Positions 25,419-37,602 of a DNA stretch of 64,000 nucleotides are shown piece after piece. The translations under genes and the position numbers were made by a program. The notes under the pieces were generated by a model. It saw nothing but the letters and a program-made list of their open reading frames with translations. It did not search any database and was not told the origin of the DNA. The DNA is from Todiramphus chloris collaris (taxonomy: Eukaryota; Chordata; Aves; Coraciiformes; Alcedinidae): contig JANVCC010000076.1 in assembly GCA_025345505.1 (NCBI GenBank), positions 11,470,547 to 11,534,546 of the forward strand, given 5' to 3'. The stretch's first letter is position 1; each line of letters opens with the position of its first letter.

Positions 25419-25553
25419 CAATAAATACATCACTCCCCAGCAGAGTCTTATTTACCTCTTCATCTGGCTGACCACCTAGGTAAAAAATCACACGCTTTGA
25501 ACAATTCTCAGCATCTGCTACAACATTACCAAGTCCCTTCCACCACCTTCCAG
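25419..25553 (-). CDS. Candidate internal coding exon 3, unknown protein
   Basis: The strongest exon candidate in the window. On the minus strand a long pyrimidine tract (CTTTTTTTTCCTCTTATACAG) is followed by 135 bases open in one phase only (phase 1), then a consensus donor GTAAGT. The peptide contains GRWWKGLGNVVADAENC, KRVIFYLGGQPDEEV and NKTLLGSDVFIG. About 43 percent of codons start with G, which is coding-like and unlike nearby DNA. The length is exactly 45 codons, so phase is 1 in and 1 out. Joined to the 40.2 kb candidate the shared codon would be GCT (Ala). No family recognised; the mix of hydrophilic residues fits a soluble or extracellular domain. Confidence 0.5.
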
Positions 25554-26018
25554 CTGTATAAGAGGAAAAAAAAGCTTTAGCCCACGCAGTGAGTACAGTC
25601 TAATGACAGTAAACACCGTGGGGCTTGCGAGGGTGTCTCCCGAGAGAGCAGGACATGATCCAGTGGCAGATTTCTGGATGCCTTTTCTAGCGGGTTTAAG
25701 GACAACAGATTTCATCATTTGGCTTGGGAGCTACAATCACTTAGCTTAAGTAGTGCTGTTGATAGACATGTGGTTCCTGGCATTAGACAGGAAGTCTACA
25801 TCTGAGTCATGAACAGAGGCAGCAGCAACCACTCACACCAAATTAGGTATGGTGCTATTACAGCTAAATACAGGGGCATCTGCCCAGGAGTTGTTCCTCT
25901 CCTCCATCCAGTCCTCACAAATGCACTTATGGCTTTACTGAGTAGTCTCTACTTTCCCTTCTCTTCTTGCCTCTTCCCTAAAAAACATCCGTAGAAAACA
26001 GTTTTCTTCACAGCACAG

Positions 26019-26071
26019 GAAGATTTTAAGTTGAATACAAGAACAGCTGAAGATTTTAAGTTGAATACAAG
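26019..26071. repeat. Short direct duplication, 23-bp unit
   Basis: GAAGATTTTAAGTTGAATAC plus AAG occurs at 26019-26041 and again identically at 26049-26071, a 30-base period. The identity suggests a recent slippage or end-joining event. Confidence 0.96.
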
Positions 26072-29000
26072 TCATGAATCCTTAAAGTAAAGAATAAATT
26101 CACACTACAGTATATTACCTACTCATTTTCAATACGCTAAATATCACCACTTAAGTTTTTAAAGTTGTTAACAATACCCACACGTGCCTGTTTCTAACAG
26201 CTGCTGATTTTCATCCTTTAGAGCTTGGAGAAGCAGTACAGGATAAGCATTTAGCTGACTGCCAAGTTACAGCCCAGTACTGTAATAGTTAATATTTTCC
26301 TCAGACATAAACCTCAGTGCAAGCAGTGAATGTTTCTCTGTTTCAGAGCTCTTGTTTCAGGCTATTTGCCGATTTAGGAAGGAAACAATTTCAATTTATG
26401 CTTGGCACTTCTTTTTTAAGGTGACTTAATTACAAGTGCTACTCCTTTTCAAACAAAGGCAATGAAAAAAACAACCATCCCAAAGTAGCATATAAAACCT
26501 GACATCTTTTGGAGAAAGGGATGCTGCTGCTACACCTTAGCCTGTAATAAATATCACAGAAGAAGCGAGTGGCTTGCCATTTGACTGCAAATTTCAGGGC
26601 CACCAACGTCCCCTGATGGGAGATGAGAGCAACCAAACTTTCAGAACAGCCACACTATCACCACTGACAGGAGGGTAATTTTTCCACAAGAAGCACAGAT
26701 AATAACCAGGCAATTCTTATTATGCCCTTGGAACAGAATGCTGCTGACCTGACAAAGCTGAAACACAAGTCTTACTTTACTTAAATGGTAGTTTTCAACC
26801 CCTTTATGTAGGATTGCCACAAGTAACTTAGCAGAGACTTCACATCTGACCCCTAGTCCCCCCGTCTTCCTGGGGCAAATGGGGAGGAATGAGAAGTAAC
26901 AGAAACATAATCTTACATTTCTGTGTCTTAAAAGTCTAATGCTTGCAAAAAGTGTCAGGCCTGTTGTATATAGGCAGACTGACTCCACTGCCTGTTCACA
27001 TGCAGGTCCTGCCAAGTAACAAGGAGGAAAGACCACACTCCCTTCCGTACTGCTGGAAGAGGTACCGCATGACCCAGCAAGGTGCATTTTGGGGAAAAAC
27101 AGGCAAAACAGGAGAAAGGCTCTCTGGCAAAACTTCCAACCCTTAAACATACAAATCATCATGACCTCATGTCCAACCACACTGTAATTTCAAGCAATAG
27201 TCAGAATTACTAAATTCTTTTTAAAATGTAACTTACTCTCATCCATAATCTCTGTCTTCATAATGCTGCAGAAGGAGATCAGCTTTATGAAATCCATTTT
27301 TTCAGCAATAGTTTTTGAAAATGCCAAAACAGACTAAAAATAACATGACAAACCAAGTAAATGTGAGATTTATCGATGTCTGAGTATAGAGGAAAACAGA
27401 CCTTCACTTTCCAGTTACCCAGTAGGAGTATTTCAAATAAGAAACCTTACAAGCCAATTTCAAAGCTCAAGAGAGAAGGACAAGACCCTTACAAAGACCA
27501 ATGTTCCTACTAGATTTCATGTTAAATCAAGAACCAGAACAACGATAAAGCTATCCTACTCTTCTATGCTCTTCAGGCTGCAGGAAACAAGTGGTTTGGT
27601 CTTTAAGACATAGAAAACTGAAAGATGACTGGATACATCAAAGAGAAGCTTACAACATTAGTATAACCATTATCAAATAATAGACATCTGTTGTCTCATT
27701 TCTCCACTCAAGCCTCACCTTCCACCTACAGGCTCACAGTAAAGCAAAATATTTACTGTAAATATTACCTTCTGCAATACTGTCTGAAGTTCTTACTCCC
27801 TGCCAAATGTGTTTTCCCCTTACCCCTTTGTTAAGTCATGGTCCAGATCTTTTTCCATAGCCTGACCCGCAGCTATAGTTAATACAATCTGTATGAGCGA
27901 GTCATGTGGAAAATGCTAGCTTAACACCAGAAGGTTAAAGTTTAAAAAGTTATTTTTAATTTAAATGCAAGTTCATCACAACACATAATTATATTCTATG
28001 CCCCTGTTAACTTTCTGATGAAAAGCTGGGTCTTCTTAGTAGAAGAAGCCGGCTACATTTAACAACTAAAAACATTAGCAGATGTTAATGTATCAGGATG
28101 AAAAAAGCACCTTGCCTGTTCACCTTTTTTCATATGAGATCATCAACATGGTAATCCTAGAAGGGAAACTGTGTCCTTCAGCTAAAAAAAAAAACAACAA
28201 CTAAGTTAAACCAAAGCTAACAGTCAGAGACAGTGAGCATTTTGCAAACTATACTTCCTAGAGGGTACTTCATATTCCCTTACAAAGACTAACTTCACCT
28301 CTAAAAGCAAAACAGGTAGAAATACAAAGTCCAGTATAATTCAAGGTAAACAGGAATTAAATTCTTTCATTACCTCCTCCTAAGAAAGAAAAAATCCATA
28401 GTCATACCAGTGCATTAAAATTCACAAAAGCGTATAGTATGTCAGTTTTTGAACTGGGTCGAGTAGTAAGGAACCTACAAGGACATTCCATACTTATGAC
28501 TGCTATATAATGAATTTCTTAATACATCTTAGAATACCTTCATGCATTCAAAAATCAGAGACTGATACAAAAAGAACTGAACGAATAGCCAAATCTTTAT
28601 TCTAAACTATCAAATATATTTGTATTTATCAGTTAGTCTACAGAACGGAAAATAAGAGACAATACGCTTCTCCCTACCACTTTATGGCATGCCATCTATT
28701 TTCCACTGAGAAAAATCAAGGTATTATCATGTATGAGCTTAACCTAGACAATGCAAGTAACAATAGCAGTACAGATGCTTCAGTACAAGCTTTAAGTGTG
28801 TGCCAGGATGTAAAACTGAAGCACTCTCCATCATTAAAGACACTAGCTAAACACTTATTAACTCCTGCTGTAGCCACATCTTGAATTTTGCTGAGCTGGT
28901 TGGCGTAACCCAGTGCCAGTGCTCACCACAGGGAAGTTCACGGGAAGCCGCTGCAGCCTGACAAGCACTGGCAGCAGAACCACTTAACACTAGCTTCGAG

Positions 29001-29599
29001 TGCACTTCAGCCCCCTTTAGGTGTTTCCATCCCCATGGCATCCCGGCCTTGTGTTGGCACAAGAATCTGTGCAGGCTGCGCAAACATTGTAGATGTTCTC
29101 CAGATAATTAGTTTTGACCTGCATAGTTCTGAAATCTAGTTCACTGCACAGTCAGAAGCTGATCAGGATTTATTTCAGTAGCACTGCATACTTCACTCAA
29201 AAACTATAGGATAACTCTAGTTTCGATCTTGGCAGAAGTTATACGCCAGGTTATACAGCCTCTGATCCCTTGTTTCAAACCCCTCTCCCTCCCATGCAGA
29301 GGGGAAGACAAAGGTACAATTGTTCATTTAGTTGGATGGGGAAGAACAGGAAGATTGATTTGGACAAGAAATAACTGAGGAAAAAAGAAGGCCACATTCC
29401 TAAGATAGCCAGTGTAGATCACTGTACTAGGCTACACATGACTTCATCAACATCATACAGAGGTGGACAGTGAGGAGCAGGGTAGGAGAACAGGAGAGAT
29501 GGCGGGGGACATAGGAGGCTGTGGATACTGCTGTTTGAGCCAACAGGGTTACACAGGAGTTCAAGCACAAGCAAATCCATGGATGTTATATGCAATACT
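26072..29599. other. Unassigned DNA
   Basis: About 3.5 kb without a supported gene. The 179-codon minus-strand frame at 27180-26641 is the longest stop-free ATG frame in the AT-rich part. Its composition (Cys/Phe/Leu-rich, no motif, no splice sites at its ends) argues for chance. Confidence 0.5.
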
Positions 29600-29690
29600 G
29601 ATAAAATCATTTGTTGCTCCGTTCCTTAATTCCTTATCTATAAAATAGGACTAATGCTTACTATGCTTAGGTATGCTATTCTGGTAAGGT
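29600..29690 (+). mobile_element. MIR-like SINE fragment
   Basis: 'TCCGTTCCTTAATTCCTTAT' then 'CTATAAAATAGGACTAATGC' and 'TTACTATGCTTAGG' follow the MIR 3' core ('GTTTCCTTATCTGTAAAATGGGATAATAATAGTACCTACC'). Old and diverged, but the order of segments is right. Confidence 0.5.
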
Positions 29691-32600
29691 AAAGAACGTA
29701 AAGACTGAATTAGTTACTGACTGTATTAGCAATGAGGAGATAAAAAAAGGTAGGGATACCATTCTTCGTGAAGAAAGGACAAGAAAAAACAGCTAAAAGG
29801 AGAAAGTAAGTAGTTTTCTATCCTTTTCCTTTAACCAAAGCATAGAAGAAATAAACGTCGTGTTTGTCATGATGGAGACAGCTTGCCAGTGACAAAGAAG
29901 AGCTCAAAACTCAGAGCAAAGTCACGGCAGTAAAGGTTCTGAACCCCACAGAGAGGAAGCTCGAGTGGGATATACTCTCTAAGGTGCTGCTCCAAGCACT
30001 CTATCCCTTCCATCGCCCACGGTTACGTTTGCGTTGCAGCAGCAAGTGGCATTACAGGGGTAGAACTGACTTAGCGCTCTGGCTATACACGATAATTAGC
30101 CGGCAGTGTAACACCCTAAACAAACTTTAATTGCATATTACCAAAATAAGATTTTGCTTCTAAATGACAACTTGTTCTTGGGTTTTAAGGCTCATTATTT
30201 TCTTGGATGTTAACAAGCTTTAATTAATATTAAGATGTGAAAGACCAATTAAATACTGAGGTCACAGCGGGGTCACCTGTGCACATTCTGGGAGCCAAGT
30301 TTTACACACGTGCATGTTTCTGCAACCACTTAGCAGTAAGCAGCTACAGCAGATGAAGTCGTGTAAGGTATAATAATCTTGCAAAATTCACATCTGATGC
30401 ATTTTTATTTATATAATTAAGAGAAAGTATATAATTCCTCTGGAGTTCTGAACATACTTGGTCCCGTAATAGTCAATTCACAAGCCATCTTTAAAATATA
30501 CAAGACTTACTGGTTTTCAAGCTTCAGAAAGTACTTTCTCCCTAAAGCAACACAAAGATAAATTGATTAGAGTACAAGCATACGCAAGAACTCTAAATGA
30601 CAACCACTTCACATTCTAAGTCGATGAGCAGAAAAACTAGCAACAGATATCTAAACAACTGAGATCCTAAAGAACAAATAGTGTAGCATTCCTGCTAGGA
30701 TCATGAAATTCTTTGCTCGAGACTTCAGACCCCAGTTTGAACAGACTTTGGAAAAACATTTTTGTTGACCAGTGACGCACAGAAAAATTAACACGCTCTG
30801 CAAATCCTTGAAAATTGTATTTGAGCTAATTAACAGGCACAATTTAAAAAAACCTCAAAGACAAAAAACAATAGTATATGACATTACTATTGTAATAATT
30901 TATCATTTGACATTTACACCCAAGAATTCATACATTAGAAAATTCCATCCCCTCCCTTTTCATTAGCTGATATAGTAAGTGATATTACCCTTCTTCCCTC
31001 TCCTGCCCCTTACTGCATAACAAGCCTGGTCTTCCTCTTGTTCTTCTACCTGATCATGGCTGTGATGCTGTTATGATTTCCCTTATCTACTCAGGATTCT
31101 TAGTATATCCTGTGTCTCACAAATTCCATGACACAAAAATTTTAAGTAATTCTATAACTCTTAGGGACTAAGCTTTCAAACTGGCATAAAAGAAAACATA
31201 TACAACCTGCACACAAGTACTGAAATTATCACTGACTAAATCAATGAGAGACAAGGAAGAGCCCTCCCACATTGTTTCTTGAAGGTTTTTAACTGATGAA
31301 TCTTGGAGCATCTTAACATATCTTCAGTGTTTCGTTTTTACATAAACATTATATTTCTAGACTTCATCAGATAGGAATGTCTTTAACAAAACACACAAAT
31401 GGTATTTATTTGCAATTCTGTGTTCTATTTACCCAGTGACATTTCCCATGAAGGAGTGCCACTGTCCCTCCCAAGATTGTATTCTAACACCTGGATACAC
31501 CAGCTGTGTCTATGGTTCTGGTTCACTGCAGTCCAATTCTCAGACTCTTAACAACCTGACTTTGAGTATTCCTGCTTTCAGTGGTCAGCCCATCTTATAT
31601 CACAGTGCTCTTCAGAGTTGCCATACAGGTTGCAACTCCTGAATGCAACTTGGACCTTTCAGAGCAGATACCTCCAAGCATTTTACATACGCATCTCAGG
31701 ACAGTCTCTGAGTTTTAGTTCCCCTAGCTAAGGAACAGTATCTTTGGAGAATGTCAGATAAGCTGAAGTTCTTTAGGAACTCATGTCATCTTTAGGATCT
31801 CAAAACCTTACTTTCTTAACTCTCTGCAAATAGTTTCTATTCCTATCCATTATTTTTTCTCCTTAGTGTTTTAATGCAATGTATGCATGCAATGTAAATG
31901 CGTCTTCATGGAGCACATGAAACCAATCACATATTGAATCCATTTGCCAAAATACTGCATCAGCGAGGAGCAGAAAGCATTGTATAATCACCTCTAGGTA
32001 CAAACAATGCCTGTTAACTCTATTCCAAAACTTCCCCCTCAGAGTTTTCAATTGCAAGATTTTATTTTTATTCTAGCATTTCATACAAGTCTAAAAGTTC
32101 ACCTAAATTTAAAGAAGCATTTCCCTTATTTTCCGAAATAATCATTTTCTACTGAAGTTTATATTCAGATAAATATTTCATCATCTTCCAGTAGCTGGCA
32201 AATCAGCATATACTTCAAAATTTCAGTTAGATACAATGGCAAGTGTGTTATCAAATATTCATATATATCGTGCAACTGAAACTGAATTATAAAAGCACCT
32301 TTCTGACCCAAGCTAAGCTGGTGCTTGTGTACCTTGAAAATGTCCAACTGCAAAGTGCAGCAGTTGAAGAACAGCTTCATAAGCAGCTCAGTCCACAACA
32401 TAGAGAGAGATGTTCTGTAATATCATTATCGGTCTCAATTAAGATCATCTCAGCAGGTAGTCTCAGGGTGAGCTCAATCCATGAACTATCCTGCAAAAGG
32501 TCCTCTTTTGCCAACCCTGCAAGCAGATGGCAGTGGCCACCATCAAAACATCTAGGTTGTTTTGTGTCAGGGCAACGATGGCTGCTCTTCAGCTTTATCT

Positions 32601-34144
32601 CACTGGAGAAAAGCCATCCTCCTGAAGGCCACTCAAGAAAAGATGACAAAGGGCAGTAATCTCTTCACAAACATTAAAGAATGAAGGGCTGGCTATCATA
32701 TTAAATCACTGGCTGCAATGTTCTCTTACAAAAAGAAACTTCAACAGCTAAATTGTACTTCACATGATGTTCAGCTCTGGAACAAAGTGGAGTAATATGC
32801 AAGAAGAGCCCCCCCGGGAATATACTTGTGGTTTCCCAGAGAAAAAAGGAAAAAAGTACATGAAGTTACTAATTTGTATTGTTTGAAGTGTTACATTACA
32901 GAACAGAATTCTAAATTCAATTTAAACTTGGTATCTAATTAATTTGTTAGAAAACACCCAAGATCTTCCTGTGGATAACAGTCTAGTAAAAGTACAGTTT
33001 CACTTAATTATTCAAAATGCATCTAGCTCAAGATTTGAACATTATACAAAGAGATAAGAAGATTTTTACAATGGAGTTTCAACGAAGAGAAGGACGGGGG
33101 ATGGGACAGGACATAAAACAATAGCCACAATACCGATTAATCAAGAGTTACTACAACTACTTAAAGTAATGATCAACAAAACCAATTATTTTTTGAATGA
33201 CTGTTCCAGGAGATTCTATTTAAAAAACAAAACAAAACAACCATTACTTGCATTTCACTGAGAATTCTTAAAATAAAGCTACTTTTCAAGTTAAACCACA
33301 AACAAATGGCAACTTGCTGGGCAACTTCACTTTGCACCTTTTTATTGAATATGTCAGATCATTCAAAAAGGACTTTTATGAAATAGCTTTTGGAAATAAT
33401 TAGTACATTATTTTCATTTACTTTTATTTTACTGCAAAGTATTCTTGCTGACAAAGTTTACAATGCACATAATTCACGTACTAAATAACACGAGCACACA
33501 AAAGGTTCAAACAAGGATCAGACTTGATGGACAGATGAAAGCAGAGAGGCTGGAGGAAGGGGATGGTATTCCTCAAGTGAGTGTGACCCTTGGCCAAACA
33601 CACCAAGAGAAGCTCCCTTTAAAAAGCTCATTCATTAACTACCAAGGGCTAATGATTTAGATGTCTTCCAGGAAAGCAGCTAAGAGTTTTGCAAGGCTAG
33701 TAACTGCTGCCTGGCAGCTGAAGAAAAGGATGGGAGGTGTCTGTGCTCCCTTCTACAACTTAGATTTCCAGTGGGACCAAAATTCAAAGGTTCTGGAGTT
33801 CAGCCTGCTTTGTATTAGGTAGCACACACCAAATAAGAAGCCTGCAGAGATGCTAAAATTATGAAAGACTACTTTTAACAGCAGACAGAACACGAACAAA
33901 GACTATTTCACCACAATTTTATCCGAGCCTCGGCTTTACTGAAGAACAGAAGTTCTCTACATACATCAAAAAACCCAAATAGGCTTGCCTTTGAAAGCTA
34001 CAACTCCTGGGAAGACAAACATCTTCCTACACTAATTCAGACTTCTTGGAGGAACACAGGGATGGGATAAAGGCCACAGACACAAATTGTAACAACAACA
34101 GAAATTGACTGTACATTCTGAATAAATAGTTTCACATCACAAGT
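29691..34144. other. Unassigned AT-rich DNA
   Basis: About 4.4 kb. The only item of note is a pair of overlapping protein-like minus-strand frames at 32649-32377 and 32401-32165, reported among the findings. No splice-site pair frames them. Otherwise no gene, RNA or repeat recognised. Confidence 0.5.
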
Positions 34145-34262
34145 AGTCAAATAGTAGTTGCTCGGGGTTATCCGCTAAGATGGTCCTGTTCTGAGTGGGG
34201 GTCTGGACTAGATGACCTCCAAAGTCCCTCCTAATCTAGATTGCCCATATTATTCCATGAAA
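34145..34262 (+). mobile_element. CR1 LINE 3' tail scrap
   Basis: 'GGGTCTGGACTAGATGACCT' then 'CCAAAGTCCCTCCTAATCTAGATTG' and 'TATTATTCCATGAAA' match the CR1 tail form 'GGGGTTGGACTAGATGACCTCCAGAGGTCCCTTCCAACCTAGATTATTCTATGA'. Strongly 5'-truncated, moderately diverged. Confidence 0.88.
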
Positions 34263-35127
34263 CTGAAAGGCAGCTCAGGAAGATGGGGGGAATCAACTGT
34301 ACTGCATTGTAAAACAATACTTTAAACACACATACACCAGTATACAGATCGATGTTTGAGTTTTGCCTGTAAAAATGAGGAAAGGGTTGTAGAAACTCTT
34401 TTTTTAAACTTTTTAAGATTGTCTACTTGCCTCCCCAGTGTTCTTCTGTTCCATCTCCCTACAGTCAAAATTAGGGCTTTTGTTTTTCCTCCAATGTCAA
34501 TAGTCAATAACATCTACTTATCAAAAATTCCAATCTCAAATTTACTTCTTACAAAAAATCCGTATCATTTTCTTTTGCAACAGAAGGCTGACAGTCCTTT
34601 CTAAAATTTTATCACATGAACTGTACTGGTCCCAATATTTTAATGCTTTACAGATGACTGCCAAAGTAGGGAGAAGCCATAAAATTTTTTAAAAACCACC
34701 CACATAAACAGTATTTGTTTGATGTACTGAGAGTGAAGGAAGGCAACCATACAGACAAGAGGCCAGTATGATCTAACAGTAAGAGCAGAGGTTATCAAGG
34801 TATGAAGCACACCAGTAACGATGTTCAGGCTAATTCAAAGTTTTACATCCTCCACAGAGTAGGGAGTACATACAGACTCAGAGCCAGGAGGCTTCTCCTG
34901 CAGCTGTGCATATGCACCAAAGCATCTCCTAGCGCTCCACCTCAAGCAAAAAGACAGGAAAATGCAGGGCATTTCTGATAGATTTGTTTGGCACTCGAGC
35001 ATACTGATAGGCATCAGCAGAAGCTGGGTCCTTGACTCTTCGTTGCATTAGCACTCCAGCAGTGAGGCTTCGGCCCCCACTACTGACTACAGAGACAGAT
35101 TTTCATCCTACTCATAAAAAGTTTAAA

Positions 35128-35300
35128 ATACCAGATTAGTTTAGACTTCAGGGATCTCAGGTGGTCTCTAGTCCAACCTTCTACTCAAATGATGGTTCAA
35201 TACTGAACACAGACCCAAGTTGCTCAGGGTTTTGTCCAGTCAGGTTTCAAAAAGCTCCAAGGACATGGTGGAGGGTTTGTGCTACGCAGCGCAAGCCTGT
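35128..35300 (-). mobile_element. CR1 LINE 3' fragment
   Basis: In minus orientation, the + strand reads 'AGGTGGTCTCTAGTCCAACC' 'TTCTACTCAAA' ... 'AAGTTGCTCAGGGTTTTGTC' 'CAGTCAGGTTTCAAAAAGCTCCAAGGACA', which is the standard CR1 3' region order. The extreme 3' end (about 35128-35150) is degraded. Another 5'-truncated copy. Confidence 0.87.
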
Positions 35301-36100
35301 CAATGTATATAGATGCTTACTAATTAAAGATGTACAAAAAAGGGAATACTGTAAGAGCTGAAATGGAATTCAATAAATTCAACTGCCTCTACAATTAGAA
35401 ATGCAAGAGAAAGACTAAGGAGCAAATGATTTTCAAAAATCCTGTCCAATTTTTAACAATACAGTGTTACACAGTCACTTGCAGTGAGAATATACACATA
35501 CACACAGAGGCTTTATATATACACAATACAGAAAATATTTCAAAATTACATGTATGGGCACAGAGCCAGCGCACAACAGTCACGGTATTTCCTCCACTGC
35601 CTCCTGGAAGCATTGCCCAAACACTTCTGAAATCGCCTGTGGTACAGGAATAAAATTCAGCACGCAGCAATAGACTGAGTTGATACAGCAAGAGCAAGAC
35701 TGCATTTGTAAAGGCCTGATAAAAGAATGCTGCAGCAATCATGATGCCAGATGATGGGAGCTGGGTTGAGAGGTTTAACGATGTGGATAGAATATGAATC
35801 TCACACATTTTCTGCAGGAAGAATCGGGGTGATTACATGTGCAAAAAAACAGCAGCAGTTTCTTCCTTTGTTGAGATCCTGTATTTCAAACCTGTACCGA
35901 GACAACACGAAGTGATGTTGAACGAGGGAGCACACCTCTATCTCTGGCAGCCTTTTCTCCAGTGGGCTCCTACAGATACAGCCACTTCTTTATTACTGAT
36001 CCAGCCAGGCATGCATGAAATGACCCCTTCCCAGCTCTGTGGGTATCTCTCAGGGTACAGCTTGGCCTGGTACTGCCATCCCAGCAATGCAGAAAGGAGG

Positions 36101-36288
36101 CAGAGAAAGACCTGCCCCTGGGAGGAGCTGTAGTCATACCCGATGGGGCATCCTTGCCAAGGAGGCAGGGAAAGACCTGCCCCTGGGAGGAGCTGTAGTC
36201 ATACCCGATGGGGCATCCTTGCCAAGGAGGCAGAGAAAGACCTGCCCCTGGGAGAAGCTGTAGTCATACCCGATGGGGCATCCTTGCC
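36101..36288. repeat. 65-bp minisatellite, about 2.9 copies
   Basis: Units start at 36101, 36166 and 36231 with CAGAGAAAGACCTGCCCCTG (the second has CAGGG) and run through GGAGCTGTAGTCATACCCGA to CATCCTTGCCAAGGAGG. The third copy stops at 36288 after CTTGCC. Copies differ by only one or two bases, so the array is young. Sixty-five is not a multiple of three, so each copy shifts frame, which is why three overlapping + frames here carry the same peptide words; none is a gene. Confidence 0.97.
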
Positions 36289-36633
36289 CTCCACTCCGCA
36301 GACTGCAAAGCTAACCAGTTACCGGTCCTGCACACCATGTTCTGCCTGCCAAGCAGACAGAAGCTGCCTGCCTTCAGCACACAAAACAGGGGCTGAACAA
36401 GCATGGATAACTAATTCTATGTTTTATAAAATGTAAGTCAGACTTGGGACATTAAAACAGACCGTCTTCTCCAAATCAGGTCAAAATTTCATCCTATACT
36501 GTACTATCTGTAGCAACTGCAGAGAAATGAGTAACCCCAGTACAAAAATGGTCCGAGCTTCAATGAATCTGAAGTGTGAAAATCAGTTTCTCACTTTGGA
36601 CAAAACATGAAGTACTGCAAATACAACGAAATT

Positions 36634-36649
36634 AAAAAAAAAAAAAAAA
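36634..36649. repeat. Poly-A run, 16 bases
   Basis: Uninterrupted A run followed by CC. Not linked to a recognisable retrocopy. Confidence 0.9.
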
Positions 36650-36889
36650 CCTTGATATTTATTTCTTTGACCACACACTGACAAACTGTACAAAGAAACA
36701 CTTTGGTCTTCACAGTGTTATCTATGAATAGAGGAAACAGCGATGATTAAAAGCCTGGAACGGCAATTTACAACGAAAGATTGAAGACACTGGAGTTGTT
36801 CAGTTCCAAGCAGCGCTTCTCCACTTTGTTTTTTAAGTCACCCAGCCTAGCAGAGCAAAACTAGAGAGGTTCAGCATGATTCCTTCCAG

Positions 36890-37200
36890 GGTACACTCAC
36901 AGGCCTCCCTTCCCTCTGCTGCTGCCACCTGCCCATCCTCCCGTGCAGGGATGCTCCCAATGGAGACAGCACCCGACCTCGGCTGCGCATGGCTCCCCTC
37001 CGCTCACGGGCCCTCCTTGGCACAACACAAATTATAAAGCACTCCTGAGCGCTGGCCACGCACCAGGGCTGGCACACAAGGCACCTCAGAGCGTTGTGTG
37101 GCCCAGCACAGCCAGGAACTGACACTGGTAAGGATTTTAGATGCAGTTGTCTCATCGCTGGATGCCTGCAGCCATGGCCACTGATGATGCCACACACACG
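36890..37200. other. GC-richer patch, unassigned
   Basis: About 300 bases clearly richer in GC and CpG than the flanks (for example CGGCTGCGCATGG, CGCTCACGGGCC, GAGCGCTGGCCACGCACC). Minus-strand frames of 140 and 73 codons cross it without recognisable motif. It could be an old GC-rich repeat or a small regulatory element. Confidence 0.4.
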
Positions 37201-37477
37201 TGTTAACCTCTGGCTTAGATGACAAGAGTGAGAAAAGGAAAAATGCAAAAAAGGAATGTAAATGTAAAAGAAAAGCAAAAATGTAAAAAGCATGGGTGTT
37301 TAGAGGAAAGAAACTAAATAATATTTATCCTATCTACAGCAAATACAGAGGAAAAACAATAGAACTGAGCTGCAGGAAAGGCAACACCAAGAAGGGGGCA
37401 AAGTAATAGGGTAATCTCTAGAACACAAAGTGTCAGAAAAAAACTAGCTAGGGAAAACACGGACATTACTTCACTAA

Positions 37478-37602
37478 AGACTTAAAAAGAGATCAAAACA
37501 TTCCTTACAGACACTGGTCTAGATACAGTAGGTTTTTGTCTTGAGGAAGAAGTGTCTCGATGATCTCCCAAACTCCCTTCTGTCCCTGGTTTTTTAGTTA
37601 AT
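37478..37602 (+). mobile_element. Diverged CR1 LINE 3' tail
   Basis: 'ACACTGGTCTAGATACAGTA' then 'TTTTTGTCTTGAGGAAGAAG' and 'CGATGATCTCCCAAACTCCCTTCTGTCCCTGGTTTT' parallels the tail of an older CR1 group (GACTAGATGATCTCCTGAGGTCCCTTCCAACCCTGG). Clearly older than the 0.1 kb copy. Confidence 0.65.

Noticed and set aside
26641-27180. 179-codon minus-strand open frame, the longest ATG frame in the AT-rich part
   Set aside because: No recognised motif, Cys/Phe/Leu-rich composition, no splice sites at its edges and no coding bias. Consistent with chance.
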